A DNA stretch of 64,000 nt from JAMXLO01 sp963819855 (GTDB taxonomy: Bacteria; Pseudomonadota; Alphaproteobacteria; Acetobacterales; Acetobacteraceae): NCBI GenBank assembly GCA_963819855.1, contig CAWFYC010000020.1, positions 248,001-312,000 on the forward strand, read 5' to 3'. The stretch's first letter is position 1. Each line of letters opens with the position of its first letter. The position numbers were made by a program, and so were the translations under genes. This document shows, in pieces, positions 27,550-36,700 of the stretch. The notes below the pieces were generated by a model. It was not told where the DNA came from, searched no databases, and worked only from the letters and a program-made list of their open reading frames with translations.

Positions 27550-29448
27550 ATGAGCACCCTCGAAATCGTCGTGGCCTTGTTGCGCGGCGCGCATGTGGCG
27601 GCGCTGGTATCGTTGTTCGGCACCCTGGTGTTCCTCACGCTTGTCGTGCCCTCGGCCATGACGGAAGCCACCGCCGACGCACCACATTTGCGACGGCTGC
27701 TGCTGCGTCTTGCGCGCACCAGTGCGGCACTTGCCGTGATCATCGGCATAGCATGGCTGGTGGTGGAGAGCGCGGTTATCGCGGGCACCGGCAGCGTCGC
27801 GATGACGTTGCACGCCGCGCCTGTGGTGGCGTTGCAGACACAGTTCGGGCAATGGCTGCTGCTGCGCAGCGTCCTGCTGCTGGTCGTGCTGCCCCTGCTC
27901 GGGCGGTGGCACACCGGGCCTGCCATCGCCGCGGGCCTTGCCGGGGCCGCCCTCGCGGTCCAGCCGATGCTTGGCCATGCCGGTGCGCTCGGCGGCAGTC
28001 TCGGCACCACGCTGATCGTGTCGGAGGTCCTGCATCTGCTGGCCGCCGGCGCGTGGCTTGGCGGTCTGCTGCCGTTGTTCGTAACGGTCGGCACACTGCC
28101 GCATAACGCCGCGGCTGCGGCCTGCCGCAGCTTCACGCCGGTTGGTCTGTCCGCGGTGCTGGTGCTGGTAGGAACTGCCACGGTGCAGGTGGCGGAATTC
28201 ATGGGCGGCTTGCCAGGATTGTTCGGTACCGGTTATGGCCAGGTTGCGCTGGTGAAGCTCGGACTGTTTGTGGTGCTGCTGACGTTGGCCGCGCTCAATC
28301 GCCTGGCGCTCACTGATCGGCTCGCGGGCACCGCGCCGGACGCGGCACGACACCACATGCGCGTATCGATCGCCACCGAGGCGGTGTTGGGCACGCTTGT
28401 GGTGGTCACCGCAGGCTTCCTCGCATCGCACGCGCCCGGCACGCACGAGCAGCCGGTTTGGCCGTTCGCATGGCGACCGAGCCTCGTGGTCTTCGCTGAA
28501 CCGGATCTCCGTGGCGAAGTGATCGTCGCACTTGTCGCCATTGGCGCGGCTGTGCTGCTCGCAATCGTCGGCGTGATCTGGCGGAGGGCGCGTTGGCCGG
28601 CGCTCGCGGTGAGCGCGATCATTGTCGCGCTGGCAGTTCCCCATCTCGATCTGCTGTTCGTCGAGGCCTACCCCACCAGCTTCTTCATCTCACCGACCGA
28701 GTTCGCCGCGACCGCGATCGTCCACGGCGCCAAGCTGTTTGCGGCGAACTGCACTGTCTGTCATGGCGGGGCGGGACAAGGCGACGGCCCCGCCGCCAAA
28801 ACGCTGCCGCTGCCACCGGCCGATCTGACTGCCGAACATTTCTGGGCGCATAGTGACGGCGAGTTGTTCTGGTACATTTCCGATGGCTTCAAAACACTGG
28901 ATGGCGCTGTGGCGATGCCCGGTTTCGGCAGTGTGTTGTCGAGCGAGGCCCGCTGGGACCTGATCGACTTCCTTCGCGCGCACAACGCCGGGATGAGCAT
29001 GCGGAAGACTGGCAGATGGCCACACCCGCTGCCGATGCCGCAATTCGATGTGTCGTGCGCGGATGGACGTTCCGTTGACCTGGATGATCTGCGCGGTCGT
29101 GTGCTGCGCATCTTGGCAGAGTCCGGTGAAGAAACGGTGGTGTCAGCTGAAACCCAACTCACCACGATTATGCTTGCCAGGGAACGGACCGCCGGATCGG
29201 ACCCGGCCACCTGTACGGCGACCGAGCCGGAGACCTGGACCGCGTTCGCTATCCTGTCGGGTGTGCCGAGCGAGCTATTGGCGGGACAGCAGGTACTGGT
29301 CGATCGCAATGCGTGGCTGCGCGCGGCATGGCGGCCGGGCGAGCCTGGAGACTGGACGAATCCACAGGCGCTTGCTGCCATTATCGCCGACATATCAGCT
29401 CACCCGATCGCAGCCGATGCGGGCGGCGGGCACGTGCACCACCACTGA
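27550..29448 (+). CDS. CopD-like membrane protein fused to a cytochrome c domain and C-terminal extension
   Basis: 632 residues from ATG 27550. Residues ~1-375 hold about nine hydrophobic segments of the CopD type, with periplasmic His-containing turns. A c-type cytochrome domain follows, with haem motif CTVCH at residues 401-405 and probable axial Met in AVAMPGFGS. The last ~140 residues (QFDVSCADGRSVDLDDLRGRVL...) are not clearly assigned; they start like a redoxin/SCO domain but lack CxxC. The C-terminus is HVHHH. It may couple copper uptake to electron transfer. Confidence 0.82.
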   Translation: MSTLEIVVALLRGAHVAALVSLFGTLVFLTLVVPSAMTEATADAPHLRRLLLRLARTSAALAVIIGIAWLVVESAVIAGTGSVAMTLHAAPVVALQTQFGQWLLLRSVLLLVVLPLLGRWHTGPAIAAGLAGAALAVQPMLGHAGALGGSLGTTLIVSEVLHLLAAGAWLGGLLPLFVTVGTLPHNAAAAACRSFTPVGLSAVLVLVGTATVQVAEFMGGLPGLFGTGYGQVALVKLGLFVVLLTLAALNRLALTDRLAGTAPDAARHHMRVSIATEAVLGTLVVVTAGFLASHAPGTHEQPVWPFAWRPSLVVFAEPDLRGEVIVALVAIGAAVLLAIVGVIWRRARWPALAVSAIIVALAVPHLDLLFVEAYPTSFFISPTEFAATAIVHGAKLFAANCTVCHGGAGQGDGPAAKTLPLPPADLTAEHFWAHSDGELFWYISDGFKTLDGAVAMPGFGSVLSSEARWDLIDFLRAHNAGMSMRKTGRWPHPLPMPQFDVSCADGRSVDLDDLRGRVLRILAESGEETVVSAETQLTTIMLARERTAGSDPATCTATEPETWTAFAILSGVPSELLAGQQVLVDRNAWLRAAWRPGEPGDWTNPQALAAIIADISAHPIAADAGGGHVHHH

Positions 29449-29556
29449 TCATCGCCGCGCGCGCCTGTGCAACGCTGCCCGGTTGAAGACAGGCAGCGGA
29501 TACGGGCAAACTGACGCACCAACGACGTCAGAGCGCCGATCAGGGGAACCAGACAA

Positions 29557-30021
29557 ATGAGCGTGCGTCCGATCCTGGCCAGCCGATACGAGTCCGCCAG
29601 CATGCCCTTGGTCAGCCTGTACAAATTGGCCCTGGTGCTGCTGATCGCCGGTTGTGCCGGTCCGATGGGCACGATACACGGCGGGCAGTCCGCGGCAGCC
29701 ACTGTTTCCACGTTCGATGGCACCTACCAAAGCACAATTCGTATCACCGACTCGGCCGGCGCCGCCCAGGAAAACGCCTGGTGCGAAACTCCGGGGCAGC
29801 CGATCATCACGGTGGCGCACGGCCAGTTCAGCTACGCGGTGCCGCATCCCAACGTTCCTGGTAATCCGACGCCAAGTTTCCCGGCGAATTTCGCGCCGGA
29901 TGGCTCGTTCGCAGGTCAGATCGTTGAAGGAACCATCTCCGGACGAGCGAGTGGAACCCATATGGAAGGCAACATCAGTTCGACGGCCTGCGTCTACGCC
30001 TTTACCGCCGACCGCAGCTGA
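29557..30021 (+). CDS. Small lipoprotein of unknown function
   Basis: 154 residues. Lipobox LLIAGC with lipidated Cys33. Start 29557 has a good AGGGGAA site; ATG 29602 would give a more compact signal peptide but lacks an RBS. Mature part is rich in small and polar residues with three further Cys (WCETPG, STACVY) and no recognised domain. Its last 28 bases overlap the convergent pqiA gene. Confidence 0.65.
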   Translation: MSVRPILASRYESASMPLVSLYKLALVLLIAGCAGPMGTIHGGQSAAATVSTFDGTYQSTIRITDSAGAAQENAWCETPGQPIITVAHGQFSYAVPHPNVPGNPTPSFPANFAPDGSFAGQIVEGTISGRASGTHMEGNISSTACVYAFTADRS

Positions 30022-31307
30022 CCTCGGTTTCCTTGGCGATTCCGCGTCCGCGCCGCATCCCACATCAGTCGCGGGTCGAACGTTTCCGCGGCAAGCATTG
30101 TCAGAATCACCACGCCGCAGAACGCGACTGCACCGATACCGGGTTCGATCGTGATGACCGTGCCGAACCGGACCAGCGCCCCGAGCAATGCCTCCATGAA
30201 GATGTCGATCATCGACCAGCGTCCGATCCAGCGGACGAAGTGATACAATCGCGTCCGGTCGCGCAGCCACCCCGAGCCCCCGGCCTGCGTTGTGACCAGC
30301 ATGATCGTGAGCCCTATGAGCTTCAGCATCGGCACTGCCACGCTCGCGAAGAACACCAGTGCTGCCAGCGGGTACATGCGTGACGCCAGCAGTTCCTCCA
30401 CTCCGCCCAGGATGGTGCTGGGAGCGCCGGAGCCAAGCTGTACGACAGTCAGGACCGGGAAGTAGTTCGCCGGCACGTAGAGTACCGCGGCGGCAACCAC
30501 GAGTGCCCAGGTGCGCGCTATGCTGTCAGGCTTACGTTCATGCAAAGCGGAATCGCACCGCGGGCATCGACTGTCGGCCGGTGGCGGCGTGCTGACCAGC
30601 CTGCACGTCTCGCACCCGATTGCCATGCCGCTGTGGCGATGAACGGAAACGGCGGGGCGTGGATCTGTGGCAGCGTTGTTGCGGCCCAGCCTGGCCCACA
30701 CGTACTCGCGGTCCAACGCGCCATCTGTCCAGGCAAGCACAATAGTGAGCGCAATCAGTGCGTAGACCCCAGGATCCAGCGTGATCTGCACCAGATCGCC
30801 AAGTTTCACATAGGCTACAAACACGCCGAACACGAACACTTCGATCATCGACCACGGCCCCAGTCGTTCGGCCAGCGCGAATACTCTGCGCAGGTGATTC
30901 GGTGGGCGTGCCTCTGGCAGACGCAACAGCACGTAAAGTATGCCCATCAGCTTGCCGAACGGTGCCAGTACAGTCACGAACACCACGACAATCGCAAGGA
31001 CGGTCATATTCCGTGCAATGAGCTCCGCGGGCCCGGAGAACAGGCCGGCATTGAGCTTTATCCCTGCCGTCTGCACGCTCATCAGTGTCGTGACGCACAT
31101 GATGACAAGCAGCACCAGTGAGGCCGCTGTGAGCGCGATGCTGTACTCGATGGAATGGGTGGCAGAATGGTGCAGGGTCGTGCCGCAGCGCTCACACCGT
31201 GCCACCATCCCCGGTGCCAGCTGCGGAGCCATCTGAAGCAGACCGCAGCCGCCGCATTCGCAAAGCTGTGCCGGAACCGCCGGTCGCCGTGGCGGCCGGA
31301 GAGCCAT
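29994..31307 (-). CDS. pqiA: PqiA-type membrane protein (paraquat-inducible protein A)
   Basis: 437 residues arranged as two PqiA repeats. Each begins with a rubredoxin-like pair of CxxC motifs (CGGCG...CERCG; CETCR...CPRCD) and continues with four membrane helices (e.g. GKLMGILYVLLRLPEARPP and PMLKLIGLTIMLV). Inner-membrane partner of the MCE protein PqiB. Start overlaps the pqiC stop by one base (TGATG). Confidence 0.93.
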   Translation of the reverse strand: MALRPPRRPAVPAQLCECGGCGLLQMAPQLAPGMVARCERCGTTLHHSATHSIEYSIALTAASLVLLVIMCVTTLMSVQTAGIKLNAGLFSGPAELIARNMTVLAIVVVFVTVLAPFGKLMGILYVLLRLPEARPPNHLRRVFALAERLGPWSMIEVFVFGVFVAYVKLGDLVQITLDPGVYALIALTIVLAWTDGALDREYVWARLGRNNAATDPRPAVSVHRHSGMAIGCETCRLVSTPPPADSRCPRCDSALHERKPDSIARTWALVVAAAVLYVPANYFPVLTVVQLGSGAPSTILGGVEELLASRMYPLAALVFFASVAVPMLKLIGLTIMLVTTQAGGSGWLRDRTRLYHFVRWIGRWSMIDIFMEALLGALVRFGTVITIEPGIGAVAFCGVVILTMLAAETFDPRLMWDAARTRNRQGNRGQLRSAVKA

Positions 31308-31894
31308 CAGGTCGAATGCCCTGTGAGCAGGATTGCTGCGATTCCGTCAGCCAGTTGACCGACAGCCGAGCTGATGGCCGCGACCTCGCCTGGCACGCCA
31401 GGTGCTGGCGGCGGGACGGCAAAACGGAAACTTTGCGGCACCTGCCCGCGCCGCCCCGTGAAGACGATATTCACCTGGGCCTGAAGTATCAATGTGCCGG
31501 CTGCGTCTTCATCAAGGCGCTGCACATTCAGCTCGATTGTGGCGTCCGGTCGGGCTGACACGGCACCGTTCTCGCTCAGCACCACACTTTGCGGCAGGCG
31601 CTGGCCCAGGTCCTGGACCAGCACGCGGCTGAGCATTGCGCCAAGCGGCTCGCCCCACCAGTCATTCGACATTACGTCCAACCGGTAGCCTTCCGACGAA
31701 TGGACGATCTGCGAGCGCTCCAGATACCGTGCGATCGATATCTGTTGCAGCAACACCACCTTGGGTCCTCCGGTCTGCGTGGTACCTTCGGCAGGCGCAA
31801 TGGTGTACAGCACAGGATTGGGCGAGGAGCATGCGGCGACCATCGCCGCCAGGCCAAGTGCGAACAGCAACAGGAGGTGCTTCTTTCGGGTCAT
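31307..31894 (-). CDS. pqiC: PqiC-type outer-membrane lipoprotein
   Basis: 195 residues. Signal peptide with lipobox MVAACSS; mature ABC-transport auxiliary (DUF330-like) domain with VVLLQQISIARYLERSQIV and WWGEPLGAMLSRVLVQDL. Anchors the periplasmic PqiB needle at the outer membrane. Overlaps pqiB by four bases and pqiA by one. The order B-C-A differs from E. coli A-B-C. Confidence 0.9.
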   Translation of the reverse strand: MTRKKHLLLLFALGLAAMVAACSSPNPVLYTIAPAEGTTQTGGPKVVLLQQISIARYLERSQIVHSSEGYRLDVMSNDWWGEPLGAMLSRVLVQDLGQRLPQSVVLSENGAVSARPDATIELNVQRLDEDAAGTLILQAQVNIVFTGRRGQVPQSFRFAVPPPAPGVPGEVAAISSAVGQLADGIAAILLTGHST

Positions 31895-33588
31895 TCCAGC
31901 CCTCCGGCTGGGCGGCCCTTGATCAGTGCTTCTGGATGCCGCGCGAGCAGATCGGCCAGCGAGCGGATCGATCCCAATGCTTCATTCAATTGTACCAGCA
32001 GGCGTGCCAGGTCCCGATTGAACTTCGTATTGTCGCCATAACCGTTGTCCAATGACAACACAAGGCGATTGGCATTGGTCAGGGTCTTTTGCAGCGTGGT
32101 TGCCACTTCAGGCAATTGCCGCATCGTGGGTGCAACGCCATCGTCGATATGCTGTAGCAGATCCTTGGCCTTGCCGATCGTCACCGACAGCCCGGTCAGC
32201 GTCTGGCGCAACTCCGCCCCGTTGGCGATGTTGTTCGCGGCGCGGAGTATCCCGTCAAGACTGTCGCCGATCTGCTTGAACGGAATGTTGTTGACGTTCT
32301 CCAGCAACTGCGTCGCGGACGCCTGCAGACCGGCGAAGCCGCCGCCCTCCGTGGTCGGCAGGACGAAGTCTTCGCCTTCCCTGCCCGCGGCTGCCGGGGG
32401 GGCGTTCGGGACAAAATCCAGGGCCACGAACTGCTGACCCGTGATCAGACTGGCACTGTCGAGCGTCGCGCGCAGGCCGCGCTTGACGAGATCATTCACC
32501 GCATCCGCCGCTGTCGCGTAGACCGACGTGGCGCCGATGCCAACAATACGTTCGGGCTCGACCTCGTAACGCACCGGGGCGACGATGGCGTCCCTATCGG
32601 CATCGTATCGCAGGCGCACGCCGAGGACATGGCCGACAACGAGACCGTGGATCGTGACTTCCGACCCAGGCCCCAAACCACGTACCGAGCCCGGAAAGTA
32701 GGATACCAGCGGGATCTTGCGGGTGTACGAAGCGTTGTTGGCGGCGTCCTGATCGGGAAACAGCGGGAAGACATGATTCTCGACACTGACATTGCCTTGC
32801 CCCGCGGTCGTCGGTGTTTCGAATGCAATACCGCCTAGCACGATCGCACGCAGCGATTCGAACTGCACGTCGACGCCTGTCCCGCCAAGCTTCACAGACA
32901 CGCCGGACGCATTCCAGAAGCGTGAACCGTCATGAACATAGCCGTCGAATGGCGCGCGCACGAAAACGTGGATGGTGACGCTCTCCGCCATGTCGGCGAT
33001 GTCCCAGCCAAGCACCTCGCCGACGTCGAGATCACGAAAGAACACCGGCGAGCCAAGAGAGATCGAGCCGAGCCGCTTGGCCGTCACCAGGAAGGTTCGG
33101 CCGGCAACCGCGGCTTCCAGCACCGGCGGATCTTCGCGTCCCACGAACTCGGTCTGCGGATTGCCGCCGGAAGGCGGGGGCAGCATGCCGATATAGGACC
33201 CGGAAACCAGCGTCTCGAGACCGGAGAGGTTGCCGGCAAACAGCCTCGGCTTGACGACCCAGAACAATGTCTTGTCGGTGAGCAGAGGCGCAGCCTCGCG
33301 TGTGGTCGCAACGGTGACCAGCGCACGCGTGTGATCTGGGCTGAGGGCGACGCCACTTACTGTTCCGAATACGATGTCCTTGAATTTGAGCTGAGACTGC
33401 CCGGGCTGCAGACCTTCCGCGGTTTCGAACGAGATGGTGATCCTGGGACCTCGCTTAGACAACGTATCCCAGGCCAGCCAGGCACCGATCGCAATGGCAA
33501 CCAATGGAACCAGCCAGATGACCGAGACCCGCCGCGCGCGCCTGGCCGACGCCTGCGGAAGCGGCGGCGGCTCAATCGCGTCACTCAC
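31891..33588 (-). CDS. pqiB: PqiB-type MCE-domain protein
   Basis: 565 residues. One N-terminal transmembrane helix (~22-42), then three MCE beta-barrel domains starting near residues 47, 165 and 290 (PRITISFETAEGLQPGQSQLKF; GSPVFFRDLDVGEV; GLGPGSEVTIHGLVVGHV). A long helical tail (~390-565) would form the needle that spans the periplasm. Carries lipids between inner and outer membranes. First gene of the B-C-A operon. Confidence 0.93.
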   Translation of the reverse strand: MSDAIEPPPLPQASARRARRVSVIWLVPLVAIAIGAWLAWDTLSKRGPRITISFETAEGLQPGQSQLKFKDIVFGTVSGVALSPDHTRALVTVATTREAAPLLTDKTLFWVVKPRLFAGNLSGLETLVSGSYIGMLPPPSGGNPQTEFVGREDPPVLEAAVAGRTFLVTAKRLGSISLGSPVFFRDLDVGEVLGWDIADMAESVTIHVFVRAPFDGYVHDGSRFWNASGVSVKLGGTGVDVQFESLRAIVLGGIAFETPTTAGQGNVSVENHVFPLFPDQDAANNASYTRKIPLVSYFPGSVRGLGPGSEVTIHGLVVGHVLGVRLRYDADRDAIVAPVRYEVEPERIVGIGATSVYATAADAVNDLVKRGLRATLDSASLITGQQFVALDFVPNAPPAAAGREGEDFVLPTTEGGGFAGLQASATQLLENVNNIPFKQIGDSLDGILRAANNIANGAELRQTLTGLSVTIGKAKDLLQHIDDGVAPTMRQLPEVATTLQKTLTNANRLVLSLDNGYGDNTKFNRDLARLLVQLNEALGSIRSLADLLARHPEALIKGRPAGGLE

Positions 33589-33666
33589 GGCTCATCGCTC
33601 TTATGCCTGGGTTACGGCGGCTCAGCGCACCCGGCATACGACGGTTTCGTTCGCGACGGATCGCGA

Positions 33667-34143
33667 TCACTGGGACATCGAAATCACGACCGCATCGCCA
33701 CCCAGGCTGAGCATCAGGCCGGTGCGCTTCGCCTTCAGGTGCATGATCACCCCAGCCTCGTTCTGGAGCCACAGATCGCCTGCGCTTGCCGTGCCGATTG
33801 CAAATCCGTAGCGGCCTTGGGCGTAGGCTCCGGCGAAGTCGATGAGCCGGTTCAACTTGTAGACCTCACCCTCTGCGTCGAGCGTCGATACGCCAATGCC
33901 GCCGACCCCGATGCCGCCCACTTTGAACGGATAGGCGCCGCCACGATAGTAGAGAGTGCCATTGCCGCCCCCAGCACTACCGATATAGGCCACCTGGACC
34001 TGATCCATCTGTACGGTGCCGTCCGGTGTCAGGCCGGCAACCGCTTCCGGTCCAAGCTTGACGGAGCTCTGACAGGCAGTGAGCAGCGTGAGCAGCGCCA
34101 GCGCCGCGGAAGCCTTCGAAAGCCGTGCCTGCATGAGCGTCAT
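33667..34143 (-). CDS. Conserved exported lipoprotein (unnamed family)
   Basis: 158 residues. Signal peptide with lipobox LLTAC. Mature part is Gly-rich and strand-forming (GSAGGGNGTLYYRGGAYPFKVGGIGVGGIGVS...YAQGRYGFAIGTASAGDLWLQNEAGVIMHLKAKRTG). I recall similar proteins as a widespread family without clear function; I cannot name it securely. It lies 78 bases upstream of pqiB on the same strand, so it may act with the MCE system. Confidence 0.7.
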   Translation of the reverse strand: MTLMQARLSKASAALALLTLLTACQSSVKLGPEAVAGLTPDGTVQMDQVQVAYIGSAGGGNGTLYYRGGAYPFKVGGIGVGGIGVSTLDAEGEVYKLNRLIDFAGAYAQGRYGFAIGTASAGDLWLQNEAGVIMHLKAKRTGLMLSLGGDAVVISMSQ

Positions 34144-34293
34144 GTATTTCCCTGGTGTCAGGAGATGAGACCGGCAGCCGGAAGTGGGCTGTGCCGCGTG
34201 AGGTCGATCAATCGGACACAGCGACTCGACGCGCAGTTCCCGGCGCTGTTGAACACGTGATAGCCAAGGATGAGCGCGAACGCCAGACCGCCG

Positions 34294-34977
34294 TCACGGT
34301 CCCGATACAGCGCGGTAATAGACGCCATTCGCGCCATACGCCGGCGCGAGCCACATTCCGCCGCAGTCGTATGCGTGGGGCAGGAGGCGGTACACGCAAC
34401 CTGCAGGTAGATATGCGTAAGTCGCCGGCGGTGGCGGCGCGTAAACCGGAGGCACGGCGGCAGCTGCACCGACCGCCGTACCAGCGGCCACGCCGACAGC
34501 GGCTCCCGCTGCCGCCGCACCCCATGCCCCGGTGCCGCAATTGTAGCACGCGCCACCGTAGTAATTGGCCGTTGTCGGCTGATGATAGTAGGCTCCGTAT
34601 GCGGTGGTCGTGGTGCCGTAGTAGCCGGTATGCGCGGCGCCGTACGGTCCCACTGCGGTGCCGTGATAATAGCCGCCGTAGTCGCTGGCGTGGACCGCGC
34701 CTTCCGGCCCTGCCGCGGTCCCGTGCCATGCCCCGCCGTAATTGCTTTCATGGGCTATGCCGCCCGCGCCGACCTGCGTGCTGTGGTCCCAACCGCCATA
34801 GTCGCTGGAATGCGACACACCCGCCGCGCTGAAGGTGGTGGAATGGTTCCACCCGCCAGCACTGCCGCCGTGGGTCCAGCCGCCGCCGGAGTAGCCACGC
34901 ATCCAGGCGCCGGCCTGCGTCAGCGAGATCGTGAGGGAAATCGCGGCGACGGTCGCGAACAGAATCGATTTGCGCAT
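34294..34977 (-). CDS. Exported Gly/His/Tyr-rich repeat protein
   Basis: 227 residues; signal peptide of ~22 residues. Residues 42-121 are four exact-period 20-residue repeats. Consensus is G-(W/Y)-x-H-(S/G)-T, six variable residues, G-(V/I/A)-x-H-x-x-x-Y-G, after a half-repeat at 32-41. Then come a Tyr/Thr-rich stretch, an Ala/Gly/Val low-complexity segment (~150-180) and a Cys-containing end (AGCVYRLLPHAYDCGGMW). Unknown function; the His pairs could bind metals. Lies 12 bases downstream of the DUF2092 gene, likely same operon. Confidence 0.75.
   Translation of the reverse strand: MRKSILFATVAAISLTISLTQAGAWMRGYSGGGWTHGGSAGGWNHSTTFSAAGVSHSSDYGGWDHSTQVGAGGIAHESNYGGAWHGTAAGPEGAVHASDYGGYYHGTAVGPYGAAHTGYYGTTTTAYGAYYHQPTTANYYGGACYNCGTGAWGAAAAGAAVGVAAGTAVGAAAAVPPVYAPPPPATYAYLPAGCVYRLLPHAYDCGGMWLAPAYGANGVYYRAVSGP
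34554..34854 (-). repeat. Degenerate 60-base tandem repeat (four units encoding 20-residue repeats)
   Basis: The coding stretch for residues 42-121 of the Gly/His/Tyr-rich protein repeats with a 60-base period, no gaps between units. Units have diverged (W to Y at position 2, S to G after the first His), so the duplication is not recent. Boundaries are approximate to a few tens of bases. Confidence 0.6.
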
Positions 34978-34989
34978 GCGATCTCCTCC

Positions 34990-35814
34990 TCAGGGCTGCT
35001 TCGCCGGCTTGCCTGGACCCGGCGGTGCCTCGCCGGCGCCCGGCGGCACGAACGGCATCGGCTTCCCCTTGGCCGCCTTGCCGGAGGCGAAGGCGGCGGG
35101 TTCGATCCTGTCGGCCAGGTGCCAGTCGGAATACTCGGTCTGATACAGGGCATGGGCCGGTTCGTGCGGATACACCACGCGGATCAGACGCGGCAGATGA
35201 TCCGCGGCACCGATCCACAGCTCCGCCTGCACGTTGTCGCCGGCCACGGCAACCATGTCCGTCGTGGTGCCGGCGACCACTTTCGACTGCCCGACATAAA
35301 ATGCCGAGTTGAGCCCGTCCTCTTCAAACACCGCGCAGGGCTTCGACACGATCACGTCGGCGAACGGAAAATAGATCGCCGCCTTCTCCCACGCGGCGTC
35401 CAGCATCAGGTCGATGGTCGGCGGCGCTTCGGCGACGGCGACGAGGTCCTGCGACGGCACATAGGCCGTCATGGTCTTGCCGTCGTAATAGAATTCATCT
35501 GGCGTTCCATCGCCGGGCGTGATGACCCGCAGCTTGTCCGGGCGCTGCAGCGTCACCTGGTTGCGCGTGGTGTAGAACAATGGCTGGCCGTTGCGCGCCG
35601 CCTTCTCATAGGTGTTGGTGGCGGTGAACGACATGGCCTTCGCGCCGGCGAGCTTGTCGCAGGCCGCCTTCAGGATGGCCACCGCCTTCGGCTCGATCGG
35701 CGGACGAGTGCTCGTGGCCTCAGGCGGCGCGGCAGGCGGTTGCTGAGTGTGACCACCGATCGGCACCGCCAATGCCGCAAGCAGAGCCAAATGCAAGATC
35801 CAGTGTCTCATCAT
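34990..35814 (-). CDS. DUF2092-family exported protein
   Basis: 274 residues; signal peptide ~1-23. Mature domain resembles LolA/LolB-like DUF2092 proteins: MSFTATNTYEK, LQRPDKLRVITPGDGTPDEFYYDGKTMTAYVP, and QAELWIGAADHLPRLIRVVYP. The C-terminus is a Pro/Gly/Lys-rich tail. Probably binds a lipid or other hydrophobic ligand in the periplasm. Two adjacent ATG codons (35814, 35811) are possible starts. Upstream of the repeat-protein gene on the same strand. Confidence 0.8.
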   Translation of the reverse strand: MMRHWILHLALLAALAVPIGGHTQQPPAAPPEATSTRPPIEPKAVAILKAACDKLAGAKAMSFTATNTYEKAARNGQPLFYTTRNQVTLQRPDKLRVITPGDGTPDEFYYDGKTMTAYVPSQDLVAVAEAPPTIDLMLDAAWEKAAIYFPFADVIVSKPCAVFEEDGLNSAFYVGQSKVVAGTTTDMVAVAGDNVQAELWIGAADHLPRLIRVVYPHEPAHALYQTEYSDWHLADRIEPAAFASGKAAKGKPMPFVPPGAGEAPPGPGKPAKQP

Positions 35815-35930
35815 GCCTCCCCGATAGGGCCTTGCGGCACTTGCATCGTGGTCCCAATCGACCGGATGGACCGGCCTGCCGCACGGACGGACCGACCCAT
35901 CCCTTTAAAGGTCGATCTGCCGCGGCGGGA

Positions 35931-36539
35931 TCACACCGGCTCGAGCGCGACAGCAAAGGCCTCGGTGCCGATGGCGGTCAACGAGTCGCCGACCTTGACC
36001 CGCTTCAATGCCGCCTGCCGCCGGGGATCGGTGACGTTGAAGGTGTGCACCATGCCACCCGACGGATCCACCAGCGAAATCGTATGGTCCACGAGATCGA
36101 CGCCGACCACGGTGCCGGTCACGATCACCTTGGTGCTGACCGCGCCTGCCGGCACCTGGCCCTTCGCCGCACGGGCGGCCGCAGCGTTCACCTGACTGTC
36201 GGGAACCTGGGTTCCAGGCGACGACAGCACCAACACGATCGATGCGTAATAGGTCGCCACAACGGTGTCGCCCACCTTGACCTTGTCGAGGTTGTGTACC
36301 GCGTCGCTGGCATGCACGGCGAACGCATTGCCTTGCGGACCGACCAGCGTGACCTCGCGGGTGGCAAGGTCGATCGCCTGCACCTTGGCGCGCGCCGTGA
36401 TGGTCTGCGACGAGCCGATGCCGCCCATGCCGGCCGCCTGTCCCCAGGCGGGAACCGGCGCGGTCAGCCCGGCGACGCCGAGCGCGAGGCAGCCGGCCAG
36501 CGCCAGACAGGTGTTTCGCAGCGAAGCTTGGTGTTTCAT
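35931..36539 (-). CDS. Exported protein with two beta-barrel-like (DUF5666-type) modules
   Basis: 202 residues; signal peptide ~1-34 (ends AWGQA). Two related segments, ARAKVQAIDLATREVTLVGPQGN...DKVKVGDTVVATY and VTGTVVGVDLVDHTISLVDPSGG...RVKVGDSLTAIG, look like an internal duplication of a small OB-like beta module. No catalytic motif. Separated by 161 bases from the arylsulfatase gene upstream/downstream region; no strong promoter was identified. Confidence 0.65.
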   Translation of the reverse strand: MKHQASLRNTCLALAGCLALGVAGLTAPVPAWGQAAGMGGIGSSQTITARAKVQAIDLATREVTLVGPQGNAFAVHASDAVHNLDKVKVGDTVVATYYASIVLVLSSPGTQVPDSQVNAAAARAAKGQVPAGAVSTKVIVTGTVVGVDLVDHTISLVDPSGGMVHTFNVTDPRRQAALKRVKVGDSLTAIGTEAFAVALEPV

Positions 36540-36700
36540 GGTGGTTCTCCTTGAAAATGAAAGACAGCGATACGGCCGGAGCTAACTGCCCAGCCTCACC
36601 AGTGTTACCTCGATTCGGCGATTCGGCTCGGCCTCCATTGCAACGACCAAGCGGGCCGGTCAGCCGCAGAGGTCTGACCGATCCGTCACGTCAATTGCTG

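Noticed and set aside
27349..28644. 431-residue minus-strand frame in the copD fusion region
   Set aside because: Antisense to a protein with membrane helices and a haem motif; rich in His/Gln/Arg.
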